This document shows positions 51,783-61,577 of a stretch of DNA of 64,000 nt, piece by piece; the stretch's first letter is position 1; each line of letters starts with the position of its first letter. Origin of the DNA: Pantoea sp. Ep11b (GTDB lineage Bacteria; Pseudomonadota; Gammaproteobacteria; Enterobacterales; Enterobacteriaceae); NCBI RefSeq assembly GCF_040783975.1, contig NZ_CP160631.1, positions 310,001 to 374,000 of the forward strand, written 5' to 3'. The notes below the pieces were generated by a model. The model was not told the DNA's origin. It did not search any database and saw only the letters and a list, made by a program, of their open reading frames with translations. The translations under genes were made by a program, and so were the position numbers.

Positions 51783-52373
51783 TTAACCTGCAAACCAGTT
51801 GGGGACTGTCGAACTGTCAGTCACCAGTACACTTTCAATTCCCAGGGCGCGGGCCGCCTCTATATTGTCGGGATTATCATCAAAGAAGACCGCCTGATCG
51901 GCCGTCACCCCTTCCGCCGCCAGAACGTGCTGGTAAATCCGGGCTTCCGGTTTACGCATGCCCAGATCCTGCGACAGATAGAGCCTGTCAGCGGCCTGCT
52001 GCACATCCGGGTACTGCGTTGGCCAGAATTCACAATGCAGTCGGTTGGTGTTTGAGAGGATCACCACCCGATGGCCCTCTAGCCGCAGCCGGTTCATCAG
52101 CGCCAGGGTTTCCGGACGCACATCCACGAACACCGCCTGCCAGCCCGCAGCGAACTGCTCATAGCTCAGCGCGATCTCCAGTTTTTCACACAGCGCCAGT
52201 GCGAAATCTTCATCGCTGATCTCGCCGCGCTCATGCTGTTCAAATGCCTCATCCATCCGGAAATGGCTTTGCAGCGACGCCAGCGGCACACGACTCAGAT
52301 CACTCCAGACACCCAGCACGCGGTTAAAGTCGATATCGATAATCACATTGCCTAAATCAAAGATATACAGCAT
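51783..52373 (-). CDS. yihX: HAD-family alpha-D-glucose-1-phosphate phosphatase YihX
   Basis: 196 aa from ATG 52373 (E. coli 199); the upstream in-frame extension is not conserved. HAD-IA phosphatase: nucleophile motif IFDLGNVIIDID (4-15), motif II VVILSNTN, Lys motif MRKPEARIYQ and motif IV VFFDDNPDNIEAA. In E. coli it releases glucose from glucose-1-phosphate made by glycogen breakdown. Leads the yihX-yihY-dtd series, 210 bp below typA. Confidence 0.94.
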   Translation of the reverse strand: MLYIFDLGNVIIDIDFNRVLGVWSDLSRVPLASLQSHFRMDEAFEQHERGEISDEDFALALCEKLEIALSYEQFAAGWQAVFVDVRPETLALMNRLRLEGHRVVILSNTNRLHCEFWPTQYPDVQQAADRLYLSQDLGMRKPEARIYQHVLAAEGVTADQAVFFDDNPDNIEAARALGIESVLVTDSSTVPNWFAG

Positions 52374-52536
52374 GGTGTCTCTCCCTCGGTTCCCTGGACT
52401 ATTCACTCTAGCGGCAAAAGTGCAGGCTGAACAGGCATCCGCGGAGAGAAAAGCGTAAACGCCGGAAGGCGAGCAAAACGCGCGGGAGTACAGATGAGCC
52501 GGGCGGGGTCCGGCTGAAAAAAGCGGGGCTTCAGGC

Positions 52537-52563
52537 AAAAAAAAAGCCCCGCATGGCGGAGCT
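52537..52563 (-). terminator. Rho-independent terminator after typA
   Basis: Read leftward: 8-bp stem AGCTCCGC/GCGGGGCT (one G-T pair) with a 3-base loop and nine T residues, 20 bp past the typA stop. Confidence 0.85.
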
Positions 52564-52583
52564 TTTCTCAGTTAAAGGCGCAA

Positions 52584-54407
52584 TTATGCGTCTTTAGAAC
52601 CACGCGAAGCACGTTTACGGTCGTTTTCTGTCAGATGACGTTTACGGATACGCACTGACAGCGGCGTCACTTCTACCAGTTCGTCATCATCGATGAACTC
52701 GATAGCCTGTTCCAGCGTCATTTTCTGCGGTGGAACCAGGGTCGTGGCTTCATCCGTACCGGAAGCACGCATGTTGGTCAGCTTCTTACCGGTCAGACAG
52801 TTAACGGTCAGGTCGTTAGAACGGCTGTGAATACCGATGATCTGGCCTTCATAGACTTCTGCACCGTGACCCAGGAACAGCTTACCGCGATCCTGCAGAC
52901 CGAACAGGGCGAACGCAACAGCTTTACCCTGACCGTTAGAGATCAGTACGCCGTTCTGACGCTGGCCGACTTCGCCCTGACGGATGTCATCGTAGTGGCT
53001 GAAGGTCGAATAGAGCAGACCGGTACCGGAAGTCATGGTCATGAATTCGTTACGGAAGCCAATCAGACCACGGCTTGGGATCACGTAGTCAAGACGTACG
53101 CGGCCTTTGCCATCCGGATCCATGTTTTTCAGGTCGCCTTTACGCTCGCCCATGGCTTGCATAACGGAACCCTGATGCGTCTCTTCGATATCCAGCGTAA
53201 CGTTTTCGAATGGCTCCTGCTTACGGCCTTCGAACTCACGGAAGATGACTTTCGGACGGGATACCGCCAGCTCGAAACCTTCACGACGCATGTTTTCGAT
53301 CAGAACAGAGAGGTGAAGCTCACCACGACCTGATACGCGGAACGCGTCAGCATCTTCGGTTTCTTCAACACGCAGTGCCACGTTGTGAACCAGTTCTTTG
53401 TTCAGACGCTCAAGGATCTGACGTGAAGTCACGTACTTACCTTCTTTACCGCAGAACGGTGAGGTGTTGACGTTGAAGAACATGGTAACGGTTGGCTCAT
53501 CGACGCTCAGTGCCGGCAGCGCCTGCACGTTCTGTGGATCACAGATAGTGTCAGAGATGTTCAGCTCGCCCAGACCGGTAATCGCGATGATATCGCCCGC
53601 TTCGGCCAGATCGCTGTCGATACGCTCAAGACCCAGGTGAGTCAGGACTTTGCCGACTTTACCGTTACGGGTTTTGCCTTCGCTATCGATGATAGTGACC
53701 TGCTGGTTAGGCTTCACTTTACCGCGTTTGATACGGCCGATACCGATCACGCCCAGGTAGTTGTTGTAGTCCAGCTGAGAGATTTGCATCTGCAGTGGCG
53801 CTTCAACCTCAACCTGAGGCGGAGAAACGTGGTCGACGATCGCCTGATACAGCGGGGTCATATCGTCAGCCATGTCGGTGTGCTCCAGACCCGCAATACC
53901 ATTCAGCGCAGAGGCGAAAATGATAGGGAAGTCGAGCTGCTCATCGGTCGCATCCAGGTTAACGAACAGATCGAAGACCTGATCCACAACCCAGTCCGGA
54001 CGCGCGCCAGGGCGGTCTACTTTGTTGATAACCACAATCGGCTTCAGACCATGCGCGAACGCTTTTTTGGTCACGAAGCGGGTTTGCGGCATAGGGCCAT
54101 CCATCGCATCTACAACCAGCAGCACCGAGTCCACCATGGACATAACGCGCTCAACTTCACCACCGAAGTCGGCGTGTCCTGGGGTATCAACGATGTTGAT
54201 ACGGTAGTCATTCCACTTAATGGCGGTGTTTTTTGCGAGGATGGTAATCCCACGCTCTTTCTCCAAATCATTGGAGTCCATCACACGCTCGGTTGCTTCG
54301 GTACGGGCATCAAAAGTACCGGATTGTTGCAGCAGTTTGTCAACCAGGGTGGTCTTTCCATGGTCAACGTGCGCGATGATGGCGATGTTACGCAAATTTT
54401 CGATCAC
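52584..54407 (-). CDS. typA: Ribosome-associated GTPase BipA/TypA
   Basis: 607 aa, the E. coli length. Translational GTPase that helps 50S assembly, notably at low temperature. G1 [10 protein letters not shown] (about 13-22), G2 ERGIT, G3 [13 protein letters not shown]4 NKVDRPGA, G5 FASALNG; then EF-G-like domains II, III and V and the BipA-specific C-terminal domain with [20 protein letters not shown]. Divergent from glnA, as in E. coli. Confidence 0.98.
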   Translation of the reverse strand: MIENLRNIAIIAHVDHGKTTLVDKLLQQSGTFDARTEATERVMDSNDLEKERGITILAKNTAIKWNDYRINIVDTPGHADFGGEVERVMSMVDSVLLVVDAMDGPMPQTRFVTKKAFAHGLKPIVVINKVDRPGARPDWVVDQVFDLFVNLDATDEQLDFPIIFASALNGIAGLEHTDMADDMTPLYQAIVDHVSPPQVEVEAPLQMQISQLDYNNYLGVIGIGRIKRGKVKPNQQVTIIDSEGKTRNGKVGKVLTHLGLERIDSDLAEAGDIIAITGLGELNISDTICDPQNVQALPALSVDEPTVTMFFNVNTSPFCGKEGKYVTSRQILERLNKELVHNVALRVEETEDADAFRVSGRGELHLSVLIENMRREGFELAVSRPKVIFREFEGRKQEPFENVTLDIEETHQGSVMQAMGERKGDLKNMDPDGKGRVRLDYVIPSRGLIGFRNEFMTMTSGTGLLYSTFSHYDDIRQGEVGQRQNGVLISNGQGKAVAFALFGLQDRGKLFLGHGAEVYEGQIIGIHSRSNDLTVNCLTGKKLTNMRASGTDEATTLVPPQKMTLEQAIEFIDDDELVEVTPLSVRIRKRHLTENDRKRASRGSKDA

Positions 54408-54555
54408 AGCTTTGCCTCAGGCATTAGAAATAGCGCGCTATTGTACACGGATTAAGCGGAAGACTGAACACGATCACACTTTTCACTGAAAGTTTATTGC
54501 ATTGGCGCAAATTCGCACTGTTCCCGGTGCAGAAAATGCACTAAGTTGGTCCTGC

Positions 54556-54570
54556 GCACCAAAATGGTGC
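54556..54570 (+). promoter_or_regulatory. NtrC enhancer site 1 upstream of glnA
   Basis: GCACCA-AAA-TGGTGC, a perfect dyad of the NtrC consensus TGCACCAnnnTGGTGCA apart from the outermost pair. Its centre lies about 142 bp before the predicted glnAp2 start, matching the -140 site of E. coli. Confidence 0.87.
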
Positions 54571-54587
54571 TCAAAGTGCACTCATCA

Positions 54588-54603
54588 GCACCATCATGGT
54601 GCA
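54588..54603 (+). promoter_or_regulatory. NtrC enhancer site 2 upstream of glnA
   Basis: GCACCA-TCA-TGGTGCA, a near-perfect NtrC dyad centred about 110 bp before the predicted start, matching the -108 site of E. coli. The two dyads are 32 bp apart, three helical turns, allowing cooperative binding. Confidence 0.87.
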
Positions 54604-54605
54604 CT

Positions 54606-54622
54606 AAAACCATCGTGGTGCA
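54606..54622 (+). promoter_or_regulatory. Degenerate third NtrC-like site
   Basis: One good half (TGGTGCA) with a poor partner (AAAACCA), directly after site 2. In E. coli weaker NtrC sites lie nearer the promoter and act as a governor. Confidence 0.4.
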
Positions 54623-54677
54623 GCGTCTTAATGACAAAAAGGTGCAGCACAAGGCGATTTAAGCAACATCAAAAAAG

Positions 54678-54694
54678 TTGGCACAGAATTCGCT
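54678..54694 (+). promoter_or_regulatory. Sigma-54 promoter glnAp2
   Basis: TTGGCAC-n5-TCGCT, the -24/-12 element, almost the same as E. coli glnAp2. Start expected near 54705, leaving a leader of about 140 nt before glnA. The whole typA-glnA gap (437 bp) is explained by these elements; a sigma-70 glnAp1 probably lies farther upstream but I could not place it with confidence. Confidence 0.9.
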
Positions 54695-54844
54695 TTAGTC
54701 TGTTTAAGCGTAAACGCCAGTCAGATGTCGGTTGAAGAGCGTGCCGGAAGAGGTGGAGCAGGAAGCAGTTTCCCGCCACGCCTTTCGGAAACGACGTTTC
54801 CTCGCCATGTAGATAATGAAAGACCATTTCCAGGAGAGTTGAGT

Positions 54845-56254
54845 ATGTCCGCTGAACACGTTCTCTCGATGATGAACGAGCATGAAGTTAAGTTTGTTGA
54901 CCTGCGTTTTACCGATACCAAAGGTAAAGAACAGCACGTTACGATCCCTGCTCACCAGGTTAACGCTGACTTCTTCGAAGAAGGCAAAATGTTCGATGGT
55001 TCCTCTATCGGCGGCTGGAAAGGCATCAACGAATCAGACATGGTGCTGATGCCTGACGCGACCACCGCGGTCATGGATCCTTTCTTCGAAGATTCTACGC
55101 TGATCATCCGTTGTGACATTCTTGAGCCAGGCACCATGCAGGGCTACGATCGCGACCCGCGCTCCATCGCCAAGCGTGCAGAAGATTTCCTGCGCTCTTC
55201 AGGCATCGCGGATACCGTGCTGTTTGGACCAGAACCTGAATTCTTCCTGTTTGATGATATCCGTTTTGGTTCATCAACCTCCGGTTCACATGTCGCTATC
55301 GACGATATCGAAGCCGCATGGAACACCGGTAAAGAGTACGAAGGCGGTAACAAAGGCCACCGTCCAGGTCTGAAAGGCGGTTACTTCCCGGTGCCACCGG
55401 TTGACTCATCACAGGACATCCGTTCTGCCATGTGTCTGACCATGGAGCAGATGGGCCTGGTCGTTGAAGCGCATCACCACGAAGTGGCAACCGCAGGTCA
55501 GAACGAAGTGGCAACCCGCTTCAACACCATGACCAAGAAAGCGGACGAAATTCAGATCTACAAATATGTCGTTCACAACGTCGCGCACGCTTACGGCAAA
55601 ACCGCGACCTTTATGCCGAAGCCTATGTTTGGCGACAACGGTTCAGGCATGCACTGCCACATGTCCCTCTCTAAAGGCGGCCAGAACCTGTTTGCCGGCG
55701 ATAAGTACGGCGGCCTGTCTGAAATGGCACTGTTCTACATCGGCGGTATCATCAAACACGCTAAAGCGATCAACGCCCTGGCGAACCCGACCACCAACTC
55801 CTACAAGCGTCTGGTTCCGGGTTACGAAGCACCGGTCATGCTGGCTTACTCAGCCCGTAACCGTTCCGCCTCTATCCGTATTCCGGTTGTTGCCAGCCCG
55901 AAAGCCCGCCGTATCGAAGCGCGCTTCCCGGATCCAGCGGCTAACCCATACCTGGCGTTCACCGCGCTGCTGATGGCTGGCCTGGATGGCATCATCAACA
56001 AGATCCATCCTGGCGATGCGATGGATAAGAACCTGTATGACCTGCCACCGGAAGAAGAAGCTGAGATTCCAAAAGTTGCAGGCTCTCTGGAAGAAGCTCT
56101 GAATGCACTGAACGAAGACCGCGAGTTCCTGACCCGTGGCGGTGTGTTCACTGACGAATCAATCGACGCTTACATCGAACTGCGTAAAACAGAGATGGAC
56201 CGCGTTCGCATGACGCCACACCCGGTTGAGTTCGAGCTTTACTACAGCGTTTAA
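54845..56254 (+). CDS. glnA: Glutamine synthetase type I
   Basis: 469 aa from ATG 54845, the E. coli length, with AGGAG upstream; the 40 codons before it in frame belong to the leader. Dodecameric GSI-beta making glutamine from glutamate, ammonia and [19 protein letters not shown] (about 51-66), metal ligands in [11 protein letters not shown], the ATP site [16 protein letters not shown] and NRSASIRIP. The adenylylation Tyr lies in NLYDLPPEE (about residue 398), so GlnE control applies. First gene of glnALG. Confidence 0.98.
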   Translation: MSAEHVLSMMNEHEVKFVDLRFTDTKGKEQHVTIPAHQVNADFFEEGKMFDGSSIGGWKGINESDMVLMPDATTAVMDPFFEDSTLIIRCDILEPGTMQGYDRDPRSIAKRAEDFLRSSGIADTVLFGPEPEFFLFDDIRFGSSTSGSHVAIDDIEAAWNTGKEYEGGNKGHRPGLKGGYFPVPPVDSSQDIRSAMCLTMEQMGLVVEAHHHEVATAGQNEVATRFNTMTKKADEIQIYKYVVHNVAHAYGKTATFMPKPMFGDNGSGMHCHMSLSKGGQNLFAGDKYGGLSEMALFYIGGIIKHAKAINALANPTTNSYKRLVPGYEAPVMLAYSARNRSASIRIPVVASPKARRIEARFPDPAANPYLAFTALLMAGLDGIINKIHPGDAMDKNLYDLPPEEEAEIPKVAGSLEEALNALNEDREFLTRGGVFTDESIDAYIELRKTEMDRVRMTPHPVEFELYYSV

Positions 56255-56289
56255 CTGGTCAGACATTTTTGTTGCCGTGGAAACTTTTA

Positions 56290-56313
56290 GCCCATCTTCG
56301 GATGGGCTTTTTT
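56290..56313 (+). terminator. Terminator/attenuator between glnA and glnL
   Basis: Seven-bp stem GCCCATC/GATGGGC with a stable TTCG loop and six T residues, 35 bp past glnA. Partial read-through would supply low levels of glnLG. In E. coli a small RNA (GlnZ) comes from the glnA 3' end, and this hairpin would be its 3' end if present here. Confidence 0.88.
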
Positions 56314-56363
56314 CTCCGCGAATTCACCGTTCATTCGCGCCCTTTCAGGCTTAAAGAGTAAAA

Positions 56364-56380
56364 TGCACCTATTTAGTGCA
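56364..56380 (+). promoter_or_regulatory. NtrC operator at the glnL promoter
   Basis: TGCACCTATTTAGTGCA, a 17-bp dyad with perfect outer TGCAC/GTGCA halves, ending 12 bp before the glnL ATG. The same place and spacing as the NtrC site that represses glnLp in E. coli. Confidence 0.75.
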
Positions 56381-56392
56381 GAGGAACGTGGT

Positions 56393-57442
56393 ATGGCAAC
56401 TGGCTCTCTGCCCGATGCAGGGCAGATTCTCAACGCGTTGATCAACAGTATTCTGCTGGTGGATAACGATCTGGTTATTCATTACGCCAACCCGGCCGCG
56501 CAGCAGCTACTGGCGCAAAGCTCGCGCAAACTGTTCGGCACGCCGTTACCGGAACTGACCGGCTACTTCTCGCTGAATATTGAGGTGATGCGTGAGAGTC
56601 TTGAGGCTGGCCAGGGTTTTACGGACAGTGAAGTGACGCTGGTGGTTGATGGGCGGGCGCACATTATGTCGCTGACCGCCCAGCGGTTACCCGACGGCTT
56701 AATTCTGATGGAAATGGCGCCGATGGATAATCAGCGTCGTCTCAGTCAGGAGCAGTTACAGCACGCCCAGCAGGTGGCCGCCCGCGATCTGGTTCGCGGC
56801 CTGGCCCATGAGATTAAAAACCCGCTGGGTGGATTGCGCGGCGCGGCACAGCTCTTATCCCGTGCCCTGCCCGATCCCTCGCTGAACGAATATACCAAAG
56901 TGATTATTGAACAGGCTGACCGGCTGCGGAATCTGGTTGATCGTCTGTTAGGGCCGCAGCAGCCGGGTATGCACATTACCCAGAGCATTCATCAGGTGGC
57001 CGAACGCGTGGTCAATCTGGTGTCGATGGAGCTGCCGGAGAATGTCTCGCTGGTGCGGGATTATGATCCCAGCCTGCCCGAACTGCCGCACGACCCCGAC
57101 CAGATCGAGCAGGTGCTGCTTAACGTGGTCCGCAACGCCCTGCAGGCGCTGGGTGATGAGGGCGGCACGATTATTATCCGCACCCGTACGGCTTTCCAGC
57201 TGACGCTGCACGGCACCCGTTATCGCCTGGTGGCACGTATTGATATTGAAGATGATGGCCCCGGCATTCCGGCCCAGCTGCAGGATACGCTGTTCTATCC
57301 GATGGTCAGCGGACGTGAAGGCGGAACCGGTTTAGGCCTCTCTATTGCCCGTAGCCTGATTGATCAGCATTCAGGAAAAATAGAATTTAACAGTTGGCCA
57401 GGACATACCGAGTTTTCGGTTTACCTGCCTATTCGCCAGTGA
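56393..57442 (+). CDS. glnL: Nitrogen sensor kinase/phosphatase NtrB
   Basis: 349 aa from ATG 56393 (GAGG upstream), the E. coli length; the preceding in-frame codons overlap the NtrC operator. Cytosolic PAS-type sensor domain (about 5-125), then phosphoacceptor His139 in [14 protein letters not shown]-box [14 protein letters not shown] (about 255-268), DDGPGIP and [11 protein letters not shown]. Phosphorylates NtrC under nitrogen limitation and dephosphorylates it when bound by GlnB. Confidence 0.97.
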   Translation: MATGSLPDAGQILNALINSILLVDNDLVIHYANPAAQQLLAQSSRKLFGTPLPELTGYFSLNIEVMRESLEAGQGFTDSEVTLVVDGRAHIMSLTAQRLPDGLILMEMAPMDNQRRLSQEQLQHAQQVAARDLVRGLAHEIKNPLGGLRGAAQLLSRALPDPSLNEYTKVIIEQADRLRNLVDRLLGPQQPGMHITQSIHQVAERVVNLVSMELPENVSLVRDYDPSLPELPHDPDQIEQVLLNVVRNALQALGDEGGTIIIRTRTAFQLTLHGTRYRLVARIDIEDDGPGIPAQLQDTLFYPMVSGREGGTGLGLSIARSLIDQHSGKIEFNSWPGHTEFSVYLPIRQ

Positions 57443-57449
57443 GGTTTCT

Positions 57450-58859
57450 ATGCAACGAGGGATAGTCTGGATCGTCGATGACGATAGCTCCATCCGCTGG
57501 GTGCTTGAACGCGCGCTCACTGGAGCCGGTTTAAGCTGTGCGACCTTTGACAGCGCAGGCGAGGTGCTGGATGCCCTCTCAACCAAAACCCCGGACGTTT
57601 TACTGTCAGATATCCGCATGCCGGGCATGGATGGCCTGGCGCTGCTGAAACAGATTAAACAGCGTCATCCGATGCTTCCGGTCATCATTATGACGGCGCA
57701 TTCGGATCTCGATGCCGCCGTCAGCGCCTATCAGCAGGGGGCGTTTGATTATCTGCCTAAACCTTTTGATATTGATGAAGCCGTGGCGCTGGTAGAGCGT
57801 GCGATCAGCCACTATCAGGAGCAGCAGCAGCCGCGTAATCAGCCGGTCAGCGGACCGACGACCGATATCATCGGTGAGGCCCCGGCGATGCAGGATGTCT
57901 TCCGCATTATCGGACGGCTGTCGCGCTCGTCGATCAGCGTTCTGATTAATGGTGAGTCGGGAACCGGTAAAGAGCTGGTGGCGCATGCGCTGCATCGCCA
58001 TAGCCCGCGCGCCAAAGCGCCGTTTATCGCGCTGAATATGGCCGCGATCCCCAAAGATTTGATCGAATCTGAGCTGTTTGGTCACGAGAAAGGTGCCTTT
58101 ACCGGCGCGAATCAGATCCGTCAGGGCCGTTTTGAACAGGCTGATGGCGGCACGCTGTTCCTGGATGAAATCGGTGATATGCCGCTGGATGTGCAGACCC
58201 GCCTGCTGCGCGTGCTGGCCGATGGCCAGTTCTATCGTGTCGGGGGCTATGCGCCGGTTAAAGTGGATGTGCGTATTATCGCCGCGACGCACCAGAACCT
58301 GGAACTGCGCGTGCAGGAAGGCAAGTTCCGCGAAGACCTGTTCCACCGCCTTAACGTGATCCGCGTGCATCTGCCTCCTCTGCGTGAGCGTCGTGAGGAT
58401 ATTCCGCGTCTGGCGCGCTATTTCCTGCAGGTCGCCGCCCGTGAGCTGGGTGTGGAAGCGAAGATTCTGCACCCGGAAACGGAAACGGCCTTAACCCGGC
58501 TGCACTGGTCGGGTAACGTGCGCCAGCTGGAGAACACCTGTCGCTGGCTGACGGTAATGGCAGCCGGTCAGGAAGTGCTGATTCAGGATCTGCCCGGGGA
58601 GCTGTTCGAATCGAGCACGCCGGAGAATCCGGTGCAGTCACTGCCAGACAGCTGGGCCACGCTGCTGGCGCAGTGGGCCGACCGCGCCCTGCGTTCCGGT
58701 CATCAGAATCTGCTGTCGGAAGCGCAGCCGGAGATGGAGCGTACGCTGCTGACCACCGCCCTGCGCCATACGCAGGGCCACAAGCAGGAAGCAGCCCGTT
58801 TACTGGGCTGGGGACGCAACACACTGACGCGCAAGCTGAAAGAGCTTGGCATGGAGTAA
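57450..58859 (+). CDS. glnG: Nitrogen regulator NtrC
   Basis: 469 aa, the E. coli length. Receiver domain with phosphoacceptor Asp54 (LLSDIRMPG), AAA+ domain with Walker A GESGTGKE (about 168-175), the sigma-54-contacting loop GAFTGA (about 215-220), Walker [13 protein letters not shown], and a C-terminal Fis-type HTH (about 440-465, [18 protein letters not shown]). Activates glnAp2 through the two dyads at 54556-54603. Seven bases after glnL; a terminator follows. Confidence 0.98.
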   Translation: MQRGIVWIVDDDSSIRWVLERALTGAGLSCATFDSAGEVLDALSTKTPDVLLSDIRMPGMDGLALLKQIKQRHPMLPVIIMTAHSDLDAAVSAYQQGAFDYLPKPFDIDEAVALVERAISHYQEQQQPRNQPVSGPTTDIIGEAPAMQDVFRIIGRLSRSSISVLINGESGTGKELVAHALHRHSPRAKAPFIALNMAAIPKDLIESELFGHEKGAFTGANQIRQGRFEQADGGTLFLDEIGDMPLDVQTRLLRVLADGQFYRVGGYAPVKVDVRIIAATHQNLELRVQEGKFREDLFHRLNVIRVHLPPLRERREDIPRLARYFLQVAARELGVEAKILHPETETALTRLHWSGNVRQLENTCRWLTVMAAGQEVLIQDLPGELFESSTPENPVQSLPDSWATLLAQWADRALRSGHQNLLSEAQPEMERTLLTTALRHTQGHKQEAARLLGWGRNTLTRKLKELGME

Positions 58860-58869
58860 GCGGTTCAGG

Positions 58870-58900
58870 ACGGGCTGGCAGGATTGCCGGCCCGTTTTTT
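58870..58900 (+). terminator. Rho-independent terminator after glnG
   Basis: Ten-base stem ACGGGCTGGC/GCCGGCCCGT (one T-G pair) with a 6-base loop and six T residues, 10 bp past glnG and touching the hemN stop on the other strand. Confidence 0.85.
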
Positions 58901-60273
58901 CAGATCACGCGGGAGAACTGCTGCTGACGCGCTTTCTGACGCAGATAGCGATCAAAGCACATGCAGATATTACGAATCAGTAACCGGCCAATTCCCGTCA
59001 CCTTCAGCCCTGTTGCGGTACATTCCACCAGCCCGTCAGCAATCAGCGGTTCCAGCAGCGCCAGATCCTCAGCAAAGTAATCCCTGAAGTCGATCCCCCA
59101 CTGCGCTTCTGTGGCAGCAAAATCCAGCGAGAAGTGACAAATCAGCGTTTTAATCACATCACGCCGCAGGCAATCATCCTCGCTTAAGGTGAGACCGCGC
59201 CACAGGCCATTTCCCTGCCGTTCCACACAATCATACCAGGTATTGAGCTCTTTCTGATTCTGGGCATAACTGTCGCCAATCATACTGATGGCGGAGACGC
59301 CCAGCCCCAGCAAATCGCTGTCGCCCTGGGTGGTGTAGCCCTGAAAATTACGGTGCAGCTGCCCGCTGCGCTGCGCAATAGCCAGTTCATCCTGCGGCTT
59401 CGCAAAGTGGTCCATGCCGATAAACTGGTAACCCTGCTGCGTCAGGGTCGCGATGGTCTGCTGCAGAATATCCAGCTTCTGCTGCGCGGAGGGCAGTTCA
59501 TCCTCTTTGATTTTGCGCTGCGCCGCGAACATCGCAGGCAAATGCGCATAGTTAAACACACTCAGGCGATCCGGGCTCAGCGCCAGCACCCGCTCCAGCG
59601 TCCAGGCGAAGCTGGCGGGCGTCTGCAGGGGCAGACCATAGATCAGGTCGATGCTGGTGGAGCTGAAGCCCTGTTCGCGGGCCCGCGCCACCAGGCCGAA
59701 AATCACCGCCTCGTCCTGCACCCGATTGACGCGCTCCTGCACCGCTTTATTGAAATCCTGCACGCCCATGCTCAGACGATTGAATCCCAGCGATCGCAGG
59801 TGATCGATCATATCCAGCTCAATTTCCCGCGGATCGACCTCGATCGACATCTCAGCCTCGTCGGTCAGCGTGAAGTGCTGTTTCAGCAGCGCCATCAGCC
59901 GCGAAACCTGGGCTTTGTCGAGAAAGGTAGGCGTCCCCCCGCCCCAGTGAAGCTGCGTAACCTGACGCTGACGAAACAGCGGCGCGCGCTGAATAATCTC
60001 CTGCTCAAGCACATCCAGATAGCGGTCAGCCTTATGGCGCTGACGCGTCACAAGCTTGTTGCAGCCACAGAAGTAGCAGAGACGATGGCAGAAAGGAATA
60101 TGGACGTAGAGTGACAGCGGGCGATCCGGATAGCGTGCCACGGCGCGCCGGAAATCGGCTTCCGCGAACTGTTCGCTGAACTCCAGCGCGGTGGGATAAG
60201 AGGTGTAGCGCGGACCGGCGTAATTGTACTTTTCAATTAGCGCCCGATCCCAGTCAGTCTGCAGCGATGGCAT
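58900..60273 (-). CDS. hemN: Oxygen-independent coproporphyrinogen III oxidase
   Basis: 457 aa from ATG 60273, the E. coli length; GGAAGGAG is 5 bp upstream, while a GTG two codons earlier would overlap that site. Radical SAM enzyme of anaerobic heme synthesis. The cluster motif CxxxCxxC is Cys62, Cys66, Cys69 with an extra Cys71 (FCHRLCYFCGC), and LHWGGGTPTFL follows. HemN-type C-terminal domain from about 370. Its ribosome-binding site is formed by the last two codons (AAG GAG) of a small ORF directly upstream. Confidence 0.97.
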   Translation of the reverse strand: MPSLQTDWDRALIEKYNYAGPRYTSYPTALEFSEQFAEADFRRAVARYPDRPLSLYVHIPFCHRLCYFCGCNKLVTRQRHKADRYLDVLEQEIIQRAPLFRQRQVTQLHWGGGTPTFLDKAQVSRLMALLKQHFTLTDEAEMSIEVDPREIELDMIDHLRSLGFNRLSMGVQDFNKAVQERVNRVQDEAVIFGLVARAREQGFSSTSIDLIYGLPLQTPASFAWTLERVLALSPDRLSVFNYAHLPAMFAAQRKIKEDELPSAQQKLDILQQTIATLTQQGYQFIGMDHFAKPQDELAIAQRSGQLHRNFQGYTTQGDSDLLGLGVSAISMIGDSYAQNQKELNTWYDCVERQGNGLWRGLTLSEDDCLRRDVIKTLICHFSLDFAATEAQWGIDFRDYFAEDLALLEPLIADGLVECTATGLKVTGIGRLLIRNICMCFDRYLRQKARQQQFSRVI

Positions 60274-60275
60274 GC

Positions 60276-60452
60276 TCACTCCTTCCGGTGACGTCGTCTG
60301 AGAGAAGGTCGCGAAGAAGAAGGGATGAAAGGTGAGCGGGATGAGACCCGACGTAAACGTTGCTTCAGACGCGACAGGCGTCGTAGTTTAAACAATAACC
60401 ACAGCAGATAACATGTCGCCAGCAGCGCGAAAATTGATCCAGGCCAAAACAT
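60276..60452 (-). CDS. Small membrane protein ORF directly upstream of hemN
   Basis: 58 aa. Starts MFWPGSIFALLATCYLLW, one membrane helix (about residues 6-23), then a strongly basic tail (about 13 Arg/Lys in 24-39, RRLSRLKQRLRR) and RRRHRKE at the end. An AGG ribosome-binding stretch lies 10 bp upstream. The stop is 2 bp before the hemN ATG and its last codons form the hemN ribosome-binding site, so translation is almost certainly coupled. Topology by positive-inside rule: tail in the cytoplasm. I recognise no named family. Confidence 0.6.
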   Translation of the reverse strand: MFWPGSIFALLATCYLLWLLFKLRRLSRLKQRLRRVSSRSPFIPSSSRPSLRRRHRKE

Positions 60453-60506
60453 TGTCGTTTACCTGAAATGTGCGGCATGCGGGAACCACATGCCGATCAA
60501 ATTGGC

Positions 60507-61028
60507 TTAATTGCCCTTCAGCAGGCGATACATATCTTCTTCTGCCTTGTCATCTTCGTCATCATCCATCACGATGCCCAGCTGCTCCATCAGTTCATCG
60601 ATGCGATCCAGCGAGGCATCCAGCCAGCCCTGATCTTCAGCTGACAGCGTTTCGCCATTTTCCAGTCGATCCAGCAGCGCATCCAGACGCTCATCATTTT
60701 CCAGCTTCGCCAGCTCTTCCTCAGGCGTCAGACGTACTTTTTTCGCGGCGGGCTTTTCGACGCTTCTCTTTGGCTTAGTGGCCGTGGTCTTTCCGTCTGC
60801 AATCAGGGCGACCGGTTTTTTACTCCCGATGCGTGGGTCTTTCGCGCTGTCCGACTGACGCCCGCTGCTATTGGCAGGCGCTGCCGGATTCGCACGGCTG
60901 CCAGATGCGTGCCCGCGATGCTTTTTATCACGTTTGCGATCGCGCGCTTCGTTGTTGATTTCGTCACGCGATTTGCGTTTGGCTTTGCCGGCAGGTTTGC
61001 CGTGCGCAGCTCGTGCAGGTTGCTTCAT
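60507..61028 (-). CDS. yihI: Der GTPase-activating protein YihI
   Basis: 173 aa (E. coli 169). Basic disordered N-terminus (about 1-90, Lys/Arg/Gly-rich, with [17 protein letters not shown] and [13 protein letters not shown]) and an acidic helical C-terminal half ([20 protein letters not shown] and [18 protein letters not shown]). Activates the GTPase Der and so affects 50S maturation. Followed by the small ORF and hemN in the same direction. Confidence 0.94.
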   Translation of the reverse strand: MKQPARAAHGKPAGKAKRKSRDEINNEARDRKRDKKHRGHASGSRANPAAPANSSGRQSDSAKDPRIGSKKPVALIADGKTTATKPKRSVEKPAAKKVRLTPEEELAKLENDERLDALLDRLENGETLSAEDQGWLDASLDRIDELMEQLGIVMDDDEDDKAEEDMYRLLKGN

Positions 61029-61094
61029 AGTGTTCGGTCCCGGCTTTTTTATTCAGTATAGAATTGCGGCGAAATCTAGCAGAAACCAGACAAA

Positions 61095-61321
61095 GAAAAA
61101 AGGCGACAGCTCAAGCTGTCGCCTTATTTCATACCTTCATAAGAAGGAATCATGTTTTAAATCCTTTTTGGCTCGTAACATCCCGGTCAATCCCGCGCCT
61201 GCTCAACTCCTGAGCTATTCCTTATCCCTGTCCGGTCCTCTCCTCTGACCGCTTCCATTCCCTCGCTCATTGCCATCCTGACATCCCTGAGGCATCTTCC
61301 TGATGGGTGCTGCCGTGCACT
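61095..61321 (-). ncRNA. csrC: CsrC-type small RNA (CsrA-sequestering)
   Basis: Lies between yihI and engB, the csrC locus of E. coli. The 3' terminator AGGCGACAGCT/AGCTGTCGCCT plus T6 and CTTTG (61124-61091) matches the E. coli csrC terminator closely. The body differs, but holds at least 14 GGA motifs between about 61300 and 61150, several in AGGGA, AGGA and CAGGA contexts, against about 3-4 expected by chance. This is the mark of a CsrA-binding RNA. About 227 nt (E. coli about 245); the 5' end is estimated from the promoter. Confidence 0.87.
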
Positions 61322-61328
61322 GCACACT

Positions 61329-61356
61329 AATGTAGACCAACTGGTAAAACCCTCAA
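61329..61356 (-). promoter_or_regulatory. Candidate csrC promoter
   Basis: On the minus strand -35 TTGAGG, 16-bp spacer, -10 TACATT (61334-61329); start near 61321. A GacA/UvrY-type half-site TGTAAG (61487-61482) lies about 165 bp upstream, which fits BarA-UvrY control known for Csr RNAs, but the second half is not conserved. Confidence 0.45.
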
Positions 61357-61533
61357 GTCGCCATCGAAAATAGTTCGTTCAAAAAAGAAACGAAAATATG
61401 TAATCAATTGAATTTTATATTTTTTTATTTTAAGTAATTAAAGTAAAAAGCGAAATAACCCGCAGCAGCTATGGCAAATATCTTACACAGTTTGTTAAAG
61501 AGATGTGATTGAGCACTTTCGCGCCATAACGCG

Positions 61534-61539
61534 TATAAT
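61534..61539 (+). promoter_or_regulatory. -10 element of engB
   Basis: A perfect TATAAT 38 bp before the engB start. The best -35 (TTGAGC, 61509-61514) is 19 bp away, so spacing is not ideal. Confidence 0.45.
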
Positions 61540-61577
61540 CGCCGGCATTGCCTTAATGCGTTTTTTGGAGTGTCACC

